A stretch of 5,517 nt of DNA, from contig PMOU01000209.1 in the NCBI GenBank assembly GCA_003161205.1, forward strand, positions 4,011 through 9,527. The letters are read 5' to 3'. Positions 1 through 5,124 of the stretch are shown in pieces. The notes beneath the pieces are model-generated. The model was not told the origin of the DNA and did no database searches. It was given only the letters and a program-made list of their open reading frames with translations. Position numbers and translations under genes: made by a program. The stretch comes from Actinomycetota bacterium. Lineage in GTDB: Bacteria > Actinomycetota > Actinomycetes > Streptosporangiales > Streptosporangiaceae. The stretch's first letter is position 1, and the number at the start of each line of letters is the position of its first letter.

Positions 1-119
1 AACGCGGCGGTGGACTTCCCCTTGCCCGGGCCGGTGTGCACGATGACCAGCGGACGGTTCCGCCGTTGCCGCGTGGTCAGGCCGTCATCAGGAATCTGGG
101 CCGGCGTTCCCTGCGGCAT
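1..119 (-). CDS. cobO: CobO, cob(I)yrinic acid a,c-diamide adenosyltransferase (N-terminal part only)
   Basis: Read on the minus strand from ATG at 119, the first 39 codons are open and run off the window at base 1. The protein begins MPQGTPAQIPDDGLTTRQRR and continues with a hydrophobic strand (LVIVHTG) into a P-loop, GPGKGKSTAA, at about residues 31-40. This GKGKSTAA P-loop after a short basic N-terminus is the signature of the CobO/CobA/BtuR ATP:corrinoid adenosyltransferases, which transfer the 5'-deoxyadenosyl group of ATP to the cobalt of a corrinoid in the cytoplasm. The start is well supported: a GGGAGGG Shine-Dalgarno sits 7 nt upstream (133-127), inside the 3' end of the chelatase gene, and the ATG overlaps the chelatase TGA as ATGA, so translation is probably coupled. 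It is the second gene of the riboswitch-controlled B12 operon. About four fifths of the gene lies outside the window, so catalytic completeness cannot be judged. Confidence 0.9.
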   Translation of the reverse strand, partial: MPQGTPAQIPDDGLTTRQRRNRPLVIVHTGPGKGKSTAA

Positions 120-2173
120 CAGGCCACCCTCCCGCCGGTCAGCTGGCGGGCGACCGTGGCCAGGCCTGAACCCGAAGATCCTGATAGCCCCGAGGACCCC
201 GCATCAAGCTCGTCGAGGCGGAACAGGGCGCCGCCGAGGCGGACCGCGAGCCGTTCGGCGAGGCCCAGGCGGAGCACCGACGCCTCGCAATCCACCACCA
301 CGCTGGCCACGCCGGCCAGCATGGCCGCGGCCTTGGTCAGGTCGGCGTCGCTGCCGCTGGTGGCCCGGCCGTCGGTGACCACGATGAGCAGGGGGCGGCG
401 GCGGGGATCACGGAGGCGTTCGGCGGCCAGGACGCGGGCGGCCTTGGCCAGGCCCGCCGCGAGGGGGGTCCGGCCGCCGGTAGGCAGGCTGGTCAGCCGG
501 CGTGCTGCCGCCTCCACCGAGGAGGTAGGCGGCAGCGCGAGTTCTGCTCCGGTGCCGCGGAACGTGACCAGCCCTACCTTGTCCCGGCGCTGGTAGGCGT
601 CCAGGAGGAGAGAAAGGACGGCGCCCTTGACCACCCGCATCCGCTGCCGTGCCGCCATCGAACCGCTGGCGTCCACGGCGAAGAGCACCAGGTTTCCCTC
701 TTTGCCCTCGCGTACCGCCTCGCGCAGGTCGGCGGGGGCCAGGCGCACTCGCCGCGCGGGCGCGGGTACGCGAAAAGGGACGGCCGAGGCAGGAGAGGGG
801 CTGTGGGGGAGGCGGAGGGCGGCGGCGCGGATGGTGGCGGGGAGGTGGAGGGCGAAGGGACGGTTCAGCGGGACGCGGGACTCCACGGTGCGGCCGAACG
901 GGCCGCGGGTCGCGGAGCGCCGGCCGGGGGCGCCCTGGCCGGTACCGGGCACGGTTAGCAGGCGGGCCCGGAACGGCGCCGCGGGCGCTACCGGCGGAGC
1001 GGCCGATGGCTGGCCGGGTGACGGGGCTGAGGGGCCCGGGGCTGAGGGGCCCTGGCGCCCGGTACCTAGCTCGCCGGAGCGATCGGGGCCGCCGGGGTCG
1101 GGGTCATTGTCCGGGTCGTGCGGGCGGTCGGGGCCGGCCTCCTGGGACGCTTGGCGCAGGGCCTCGTCCAGGGCCTGCTCGTCTAGGCCGGGGGCGTCGA
1201 ACGGGTCGCGGCGGCGGCGGTGCGGCAGGGCGAGGCGGGCCGCGGTCCGGATGTCCTCCTCGGACACCACGTCCCGGCCGTGCCAGGCGGCCAGGGCGAT
1301 CGCCGTCCGGGCGGTGACCAGGTCGGCGCGCATCCCGTCCACCCCGAACGCGCCGCAGACGGCGCAGATCTGACGCAAGATGGCGTCGGGCAGGTCGACC
1401 TGCGCCAGCCGGGCCCGGGCGACGGCCACCCGCTCGGCGAGCGCGGCGGTGTCGGCGGCGAAGCGGTCCGCGAACCCGGCGGGGTCCGCCTCGAACGCGA
1501 GCCTGCGGCGGACCACCTCGGCCCGCTCGGCGGGATCATGGCTCGCCGTGACCTGGACGGTCAGCCCGAACCGGTCGAGCAGCTGCGGGCGCAGCTCGCC
1601 TTCTTCGGGGTTCATGGTGCCGACCAGGAGGAAACGTGACGCATGACGGACCGAGACGCCCTCGCGCTCCACGTAGTTGACGCCCAGGGCGGCCGCGTCG
1701 AGCAGCAGGTCCACCAGGTGGTCGTGGAGCAGGTTGACCTCATCGACGTACAAGACCCCGCGGTGAGCCGCGGCGAGCAGGCCGGGCGAGAAGGCGGTGG
1801 TGCCCGCGGTCAGCACGCGCTCGATGTCCAGCGAGCCGATCAGCCGGTCCTCGGTGGCCCCGACGGGCAGTTCGGCCAGCGCGACGCGGCGCAGCTCGGC
1901 GGGGGCAGCCGGGACGGCCGGGTGCGGTCCAGCCGGGCACGACGGGTCCGGTGCGGCCGGATCGCAGGAGTACGGGCAGCCCGGGACCACGGGCACCGGC
2001 GGCAGCAGCGCGGCCAGCCCGCGCACCATGGTCGACTTGGCCGTACCCTTCTCGCCCCGGACCAGGACACCGCCGATGGCCGGTGACACCGCGTTGAGCA
2101 GCAGCGCCAGCTTCAGGTCCGCCATCCCCACGATGCCGGTGAACGGGTAGATCCTGTCCCCGGTCGTCGTCAT
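119..2173 (-). CDS. Putative cobaltochelatase subunit, fused AAA+ ATPase and VWA domains (BchI/BchD-like)
   Basis: This 684-residue protein joins a magnesium-chelatase-type AAA+ domain to a C-terminal von Willebrand A domain. Visible parts: Walker A GEKGTAKST at residues 40-48; a cysteine cluster (C65, C69, C78) in a PGCPYSCDP context typical of this actinobacterial family; Walker B GVLYVDE at 138-144; a GTMNPEEGELRPQLLDRF segment at 184-201; a Pro/Ala/Asp/Gly-rich linker at about 345-400; and the VWA domain from about 497 with a complete MIDAS set (D501, S503, S505, T569, D601). Members are thought to power cobalt insertion into hydrogenobyrinic acid a,c-diamide together with CobN; the adjacent cobO and the cobalamin riboswitch favour cobalt over magnesium. 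I chose ATG 2173 because GGGAAGGAC lies 8 nt upstream; the longer in-frame start at 2272 would translate through the riboswitch. The C-terminal end is Ser/Gly-rich (GSSGLSGSSGSG). Metal specificity is inferred from context only. Confidence 0.9.
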   Translation of the reverse strand: MTTTGDRIYPFTGIVGMADLKLALLLNAVSPAIGGVLVRGEKGTAKSTMVRGLAALLPPVPVVPGCPYSCDPAAPDPSCPAGPHPAVPAAPAELRRVALAELPVGATEDRLIGSLDIERVLTAGTTAFSPGLLAAAHRGVLYVDEVNLLHDHLVDLLLDAAALGVNYVEREGVSVRHASRFLLVGTMNPEEGELRPQLLDRFGLTVQVTASHDPAERAEVVRRRLAFEADPAGFADRFAADTAALAERVAVARARLAQVDLPDAILRQICAVCGAFGVDGMRADLVTARTAIALAAWHGRDVVSEEDIRTAARLALPHRRRRDPFDAPGLDEQALDEALRQASQEAGPDRPHDPDNDPDPGGPDRSGELGTGRQGPSAPGPSAPSPGQPSAAPPVAPAAPFRARLLTVPGTGQGAPGRRSATRGPFGRTVESRVPLNRPFALHLPATIRAAALRLPHSPSPASAVPFRVPAPARRVRLAPADLREAVREGKEGNLVLFAVDASGSMAARQRMRVVKGAVLSLLLDAYQRRDKVGLVTFRGTGAELALPPTSSVEAAARRLTSLPTGGRTPLAAGLAKAARVLAAERLRDPRRRPLLIVVTDGRATSGSDADLTKAAAMLAGVASVVVDCEASVLRLGLAERLAVRLGGALFRLDELDAGSSGLSGSSGSGLATVARQLTGGRVA
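1023..1052. repeat. Perfect tandem duplication of a 15-bp unit in the chelatase linker
   Basis: The 15-mer ggggctgaggggccc occurs twice back to back (1023-1037 and 1038-1052) without mismatch. In the chelatase reading frame it encodes GPSAP twice, within the disordered linker between the ATPase and VWA domains. The unit is a multiple of three, so gain or loss of a copy keeps the frame. It is most likely a replication-slippage product tolerated in a flexible linker. Confidence 0.85.
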
Positions 2174-2181
2174 AAAGCCAA

Positions 2182-2190
2182 GTCCTTCCC
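2182..2190 (-). promoter_or_regulatory. Shine-Dalgarno of the chelatase gene
   Basis: On the minus strand GGGAAGGAC precedes ATG 2173 by 8 nt. It decides the start in favour of 2173 over the longer in-frame start at 2272, and it is also the element that the stem just after the riboswitch aptamer could cover. Confidence 0.8.
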
Positions 2191-2215
2191 GGGTTTCCGC
2201 GCCCGACGTCCGGAA
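2186..2215 (-). promoter_or_regulatory. Possible Shine-Dalgarno-sequestering stem (riboswitch expression platform)
   Basis: Directly after the aptamer the minus strand reads TTCCGG (2215-2210). It can pair with CCGGGAA (2192-2186) through TTCC/GGAA and GG/CC with one bulged G. The second arm includes most of the ribosome binding site. No U-tract terminator is visible between aptamer and start codon, so control of translation initiation is the more likely mechanism. The pairing was drawn by eye and has alternatives; for example, a CCCGGG in the aptamer could compete. Confidence 0.45.
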
Positions 2216-2336
2216 CACACGGCAGCCGGAGTCTCTGGCTCCCGGGTCAGGCCGCGACGTTCGAGCGGTCACTCCCGGTTACAGTTGCGGGACAGCCCCG
2301 GGCTCACACCGGTGTTCCTCCGCGTTGCTACCTGTG
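2216..2336 (-). promoter_or_regulatory. Cobalamin riboswitch (B12 aptamer) in the leader of the chelatase-cobO operon
   Basis: The minus-strand RNA contains the core of the cobalamin aptamer in the right order: an AGGTAGC opening, GAGGAACACCGGTGTGAG, then GGGGCTGTCCCGCAACTGT, and near the 3' end AGCCAGAGACTCCGGCTGCC. These match the known conserved blocks (GGGAA..GGTGnnAnTCC, CnGnCCCGCAACTGT, and the B12-box AGCCnGnAGACCnGCC), the last with a small variation. The closing helix is present: CACAGGTAGC (2336-2327) pairs with GCTGCCGTGTG (2226-2216), leaving one bulged G. At about 120 nt it is a compact version with short peripheral arms. It lies about 40 nt upstream of the chelatase start, so binding of adenosylcobalamin or a related cobalamin should repress the chelatase and cobO. 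The boundaries are from hand pairing and may shift by a few bases. Confidence 0.93.
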
Positions 2337-2637
2337 CACAGCATCGCACACCAGCCCGGCGCTACGAAGGCCGACGCGGGGAAGGACAGAATCCCGCATA
2401 TCGCCAGCTAAACTGGCCTGGTTACGCTTGTAAAGCGGGGACCCAGTCATTCACCAGCCAACTCTCAGCCCGTCCGGGTAGCTTAAGCGAGCGACAACCA
2501 GTAGAACCAGATGGCGAATAAAGCCATCAGCGAGCAGACGGACATATCGCGCCGAGTAACCGCAACTTGGCATGTAGCGGCAGGCCTGGCCCGCACCGAC
2601 ATGGGACACACGTAACAAGATGCTGAACGGAGCACGC
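2337..2637. other. Gene-free region between divergent B12 and sugar-gene units
   Basis: No convincing protein or RNA gene lies here. The stretch appears less GC-rich than the flanking genes and has mixed third-base use in every frame I read. Short inverted repeats visible by eye are: GCCAG/CTGGC with a 5-nt loop (2403-2417); CGCTT/AAGCG with a 3-nt loop (2425-2437); the palindrome GCTTAAGC (2481-2488); and GATGGC/GCCATC with a 7-nt AT-rich loop (2510-2528). Any of these could be an operator or a weak hairpin. Promoters for both directions must lie here, but no strong plus-strand promoter could be picked. Confidence 0.6.
2406..2434 (-). promoter_or_regulatory. Tentative promoter of the riboswitch-led B12 operon
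   Basis: On the minus strand TTTACA (2434-2429, five of six matches to TTGACA) is followed after 17 nt by TTAGCT (2411-2406), a poor -10 match. A start near 2399 would put about 60 nt of RNA before the aptamer and give a leader of about 225 nt. The position is sensible, but the -10 element is weak, so this is only a candidate. Confidence 0.25.
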
Positions 2638-3573
2638 ATGGTGAATCGTTCCCGCGTCCTGGTGACCGGTGGCGCCGGCTTCATCGGTCGCAGGCTGGTC
2701 CGCGCTCTGCTGGGCCAAGGACACGAGGTTACTGTCGCCGACCTGCGAGTATTCCCTGATCCTGCGGTGCGCTCGGTGGTCGGGGACCTCTGCGACCCCG
2801 ACGGCCCGGCCCGGGCCGTCGATCCGGACACCGACGTGATCATCCACCTGGCCGCCGTCACCTCGGTGCTGGCCTCGGTGGCCGATCCGGTCAGCACCCA
2901 CCGCCTCAACGTGGACGCGACCGCCCGGCTGCTCGAACTGGCCCGGGAGAACGAGGTCGGGACCTTCCTGTTCGCGTCGACGAACGCGGTCGTCGGCAGC
3001 GGCAGCGCGGTCGGCGACGTCATCACCGAGCGGGCCGTGCTCCGCCCGCTCACCCCGTACGGCGCCACCAAGGCCGCGGCCGAGATGCTGATCGGCAGCT
3101 ACGCCAGCTGCTACGGGATCACCGGCACGTCGCTGCGCTTCTCCAACGTGTACGGGCCCGGGATGGCCGAGAAGGACAGCTTCATCCCCCGGCTGATGCG
3201 GGCGGCGCGCGACGGCGAAGGCGTCCACGTCCGCGGCGACGGGACGATGCTGCGCGACGTGGTGCACGTGGACGACATCGTCCAGGGCGTCCTCGCGGCC
3301 TGGGAGGCCGGGCACAACGGCCCGCTGATCCTCGGCGCGGGCCAGTCCGTGTCGGTGAACGACATGGTGGCGACCGCCCGCCGGGTCACCGGCGTGGCCA
3401 TCCCCGCCGAGAACGTGCCGGTCGAAAGCGGCGAGATGCCCGCCATCGTGATCGACATCTCCGCGGCGAAGGCACTGGGCTACCGGCCCGCGTACGACCT
3501 CGAATCCGGCATGGCCACGGTCTGGCCCGACTTCGACCCGCAGCAGCGCGACGGCGAAGTGACGGCGGCGTGA
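2638..3573 (+). CDS. NAD-dependent sugar-nucleotide epimerase/dehydratase (extended SDR, GalE/RmlB-like)
   Basis: A 311-residue extended short-chain dehydrogenase. The NAD-binding Rossmann motif TGGAGFIG is at residues 10-17, with an acidic residue ending strand 2 (D35), DLCD at 50-53 and HLAAVTS at 70-76. The catalytic set is T115 (in ASTNAVVG, aligned with the GalE serine) with Y141 and K145 (YGATK). The sugar-nucleotide half shows RFSNVYGPG at 167-175 and RDVVHVDDI at 206-214. Family members act on NDP-sugars in the cytoplasm as 4-epimerases, 4,6-dehydratases or decarboxylases; the substrate cannot be read from the sequence. Start: GGAG at 2629-2632 is 5 nt before ATG 2638 and 8 nt before a GTG at 2641, while the upstream in-frame ATG at 2620 has no good Shine-Dalgarno. 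Its stop overlaps the glycosyltransferase start (TGATG), so the two are probably co-translated and may supply and use the same sugar nucleotide. Confidence 0.88.
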   Translation: MVNRSRVLVTGGAGFIGRRLVRALLGQGHEVTVADLRVFPDPAVRSVVGDLCDPDGPARAVDPDTDVIIHLAAVTSVLASVADPVSTHRLNVDATARLLELARENEVGTFLFASTNAVVGSGSAVGDVITERAVLRPLTPYGATKAAAEMLIGSYASCYGITGTSLRFSNVYGPGMAEKDSFIPRLMRAARDGEGVHVRGDGTMLRDVVHVDDIVQGVLAAWEAGHNGPLILGAGQSVSVNDMVATARRVTGVAIPAENVPVESGEMPAIVIDISAAKALGYRPAYDLESGMATVWPDFDPQQRDGEVTAA

Positions 3574-4544
3574 TGTACACCAACCCCGAGGACGAGCTGG
3601 TCGACGACGTCGCCAGCAAGGTCTTTACCGGGACCTACGGCGAGCGGGCCACGCAGCTGGCCCCGGTCGCGATCGTGATCGCCGCCTACAACGAGGAAGG
3701 CGCCATCGGTCCGGTCGTCGAGGAGCTGCCCGGCGAGATCTGCGGGCTGGCCACGGCGGTCATCGTGGTCGCCGACGGCTGCGCCGACGGCACCGCGGCC
3801 GAGGCGGCGGCGGCCGGCGCCATGGTGTGCGACGTGCCGGCCAACCGGGGCCAGGGGGCCGCGCTGCGGCTCGGCTACCGGCTGGCCCGCCAGGGCAACG
3901 CCAGTTACATCGTGACCACCGACGCGGACGGCCAGTACAACCCGGCCGAGATGGAACGGGTGCTGACGCCGGTCGTGGCCGGCCAGGCGGACTTCGTCAC
4001 CGGTTCCCGGCGGCTCGGCAGCCAGGAGACCAAGGACATGATCCGCAGGAGCGGGGTCAGGTTCTTCGCCGCCTCGATCAGCATGCTGACCGGGCAGAAG
4101 ATCAGCGACACGACCTTCGGGCTGCGGGCGATGCGCGCCGAGGTGACCGGCGCCGTCCAGCTGGAACAGCCCCAGTACCAGGCGTCGGAGCTGCTGATCG
4201 GGGTCATCACCCACGGCTACAAGGTGGCCGAGGTCCCGGCGACCATCCGCCGGCGGCGGGTAGGTGAGAGCAAGAAGGGCCAGAACCCGCTGTACCGGCT
4301 GCACATCCCGGGGGTGAACAACCTCTTCTACGGCGTGCGCTTCGCCCGGGTCGTCTACGGCACCTGGTGGCGCGAGCGTCAGCGGTCGGGGTCCGCTGAC
4401 TCCTCGGAGCCCGGGATCGAGCGCATCGGCCCGGTCGCGTCCGCGGCCCGGGAAAACGGCTCGGGTCCGGGATCGGTCGAGACGAGCGCTTCTTCGGCGG
4501 CATCGGGCCCCGCGTGGCCGGCGGATCCGGCGAAGAGGACGTAG
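3573..4544 (+). CDS. Family 2 glycosyltransferase, DPM1/polyprenyl-phosphate sugar transferase-like
   Basis: A 323-residue GT-A fold glycosyltransferase. Motifs: the start strand VAIVIAAYNEEGAIG (32-46); VVADGCADGT with D68; NRGQGAALRLGY (91-102); the metal-binding DADGQ (D117, D119); VTGSRR followed by a FFAASISMLTGQKISDTTFG region; and a basic RRRRVGESKKG stretch before the fold ends near residue 270. This pattern fits enzymes that move a sugar from an NDP donor to a polyprenyl phosphate on the inner face of the membrane. No membrane segments are seen, so it is likely peripheral, and the facing GtrA protein could be its membrane partner. Residues 269-323 form a low-complexity Ser/Gly/Ala/Pro tail that overlaps gtrA on the other strand. 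ATG 3573 overlaps the epimerase stop; GTG 3570 is an alternative one codon earlier. No clear Shine-Dalgarno exists, so translation probably depends on coupling. The sugar is unknown. Confidence 0.88.
   Translation: MYTNPEDELVDDVASKVFTGTYGERATQLAPVAIVIAAYNEEGAIGPVVEELPGEICGLATAVIVVADGCADGTAAEAAAAGAMVCDVPANRGQGAALRLGYRLARQGNASYIVTTDADGQYNPAEMERVLTPVVAGQADFVTGSRRLGSQETKDMIRRSGVRFFAASISMLTGQKISDTTFGLRAMRAEVTGAVQLEQPQYQASELLIGVITHGYKVAEVPATIRRRRVGESKKGQNPLYRLHIPGVNNLFYGVRFARVVYGTWWRERQRSGSADSSEPGIERIGPVASAARENGSGPGSVETSASSAASGPAWPADPAKRT
4378..4400. terminator. Perfect 8-bp inverted repeat at the gtrA stop codon, possible hairpin terminator
   Basis: GTCAGCGG (4378-4385) and CCGCTGAC (4393-4400) are exact reverse complements around a 7-nt loop. 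The gtrA stop codon (4381-4379) lies inside one arm. On the minus strand no U-tract follows, so a classic intrinsic terminator is not present; actinobacteria do use tail-less hairpins. On the plus strand the same bases encode the point where the glycosyltransferase fold gives way to its disordered tail. The repeat is certain; the terminator role is inferred. Confidence 0.45.
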
Positions 4545-4984
4545 TGGAAGAACAGGAACCGAAGCACGAACGTGCCCAGGTTGGCGACGCCGGTGATCGC
4601 GTCGATGTAGAGCACGCGCTTGGCGCCGTGCAGGTGCAGCCAGCCCGAGGAGTGATAGCCGAACTTGGTCGCCAGCGTCAGGATGACGATGACCATGGCC
4701 GAGACGATCCAGAACGGCAGGGTCTCGCGCAGCAGGTTCGGGCGGCCCTTCCGCTTCCACGCCCAGCGGCTGAGCACGTAGCTCACGACGGCGCCGGAGA
4801 ACCAGGCGATCAAGGTGGCCCAGGTGGCGGACAGGCTGAGCGGCCCGGCACAGATGGAGAGCACGACCTCGGTCGTGGCGAACGCCGCGATGGCCGCGAC
4901 CGCGAAGCGGCCGAAGCGGATGCCGAGCTTGCTGCGAGCCTTGCTGACCAGCGTGCTGCCGAGCCGGTTAGTCGTCAGAGCCAT
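4379..4984 (-). CDS. GtrA-family membrane protein (putative lipid-linked sugar flippase)
   Basis: A 201-residue membrane protein with the GtrA layout: a short basic cytosolic start ending in RFGRFAVA (residues 23-30), then four hydrophobic segments at about 26-47, 51-72, 89-108 and 124-150. A positive-inside motif SRWAWKRKGRP sits at 72-82 and a conserved end TGVANLGTFVLRFLFFHYVLF at about 131-151. GtrA proteins are associated with moving polyprenyl-phosphate-linked sugars across the membrane, often paired with a DPM1-like transferase such as the one facing it here. ATG 4984 was chosen because GAGG lies 6 nt upstream; an extension to 5035 would have no such site. Residues 147-201 are encoded opposite the glycosyltransferase 3' end. 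From about residue 153 the protein is a polar, probably disordered Pro/Ser/Glu/Asp tail, longer than usual for the family. Flippase activity is inferred from the family. Confidence 0.85.
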   Translation of the reverse strand: MALTTNRLGSTLVSKARSKLGIRFGRFAVAAIAAFATTEVVLSICAGPLSLSATWATLIAWFSGAVVSYVLSRWAWKRKGRPNLLRETLPFWIVSAMVIVILTLATKFGYHSSGWLHLHGAKRVLYIDAITGVANLGTFVLRFLFFHYVLFAGSAGHAGPDAAEEALVSTDPGPEPFSRAADATGPMRSIPGSEESADPDR

Positions 4985-5053
4985 TGATGTCCTCGGTGAG
5001 CGGGCCGACCGTGCAGGCACGGGCCGTCCGCACACACAGAACGTTACCGTCTC

Positions 5054-5070
5054 GTGCGGGCACCCCGCAC
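5054..5070. repeat. Perfect 7-bp inverted repeat in the gtrA/SQD1-like divergent promoter region
   Basis: GTGCGGG (5054-5060) and CCCGCAC (5064-5070) are exact reverse complements separated by CAC. The repeat is near the middle of the 140-bp gap between the two divergent start codons, where a shared operator would be expected. A smaller CGTGC-AG-GCACG repeat (5010-5021) and an AACGTT palindrome (5040-5045) lie on the gtrA side. No convincing -10/-35 pair could be chosen on either strand. A regulatory role is inference. Confidence 0.5.
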
Positions 5071-5124
5071 AACGGCAGGAAAAGTCAAACCAATGTGACA
5101 GAGCGACACGGTAGGAGCGGGAGC

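Noticed and set aside
36..596. Long plus-strand open frames opposite the chelatase gene (also 627-1373, 1220-1639 and 1643-2086)
   Set aside because: These are Arg/Ala/Pro-rich antisense frames typical of high-GC DNA. They show no domain motifs, and the minus strand has a full recognisable protein.
2174..2272. N-terminal extension of the chelatase by 33 codons to ATG 2272
   Set aside because: It would translate through the 3' part of the cobalamin aptamer, while ATG 2173 has a good Shine-Dalgarno and begins the conserved domain.
2467..2530. tRNA-like look of GCCCGTCCGGGTAGCTTAAG
   Set aside because: It resembles the 5' end and D-arm of a tRNA, but there is no anticodon arm, no T-loop GTTCRANNC and no matching acceptor strand.
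2511..2615. 34-codon open frame (MANKAISEQTDISRR...) upstream of the epimerase
   Set aside because: There is no Shine-Dalgarno, codon use is mixed rather than G/C-ending, and the protein is not recognisable. A leader peptide cannot be excluded but is not supported.
4564..4575. GCACG-AA-CGTGC hairpin just after the glycosyltransferase stop as its terminator
   Set aside because: The stem is very short with an unrealistic 2-nt loop, has no U-tract, and lies inside the gtrA coding region; chance is more likely.
3480..4760. 426-codon minus-strand open frame across the epimerase, glycosyltransferase and gtrA
   Set aside because: It is a shadow frame: its sequence is His/Asp/Arg-rich low complexity and it lies opposite well-supported catalytic motifs.
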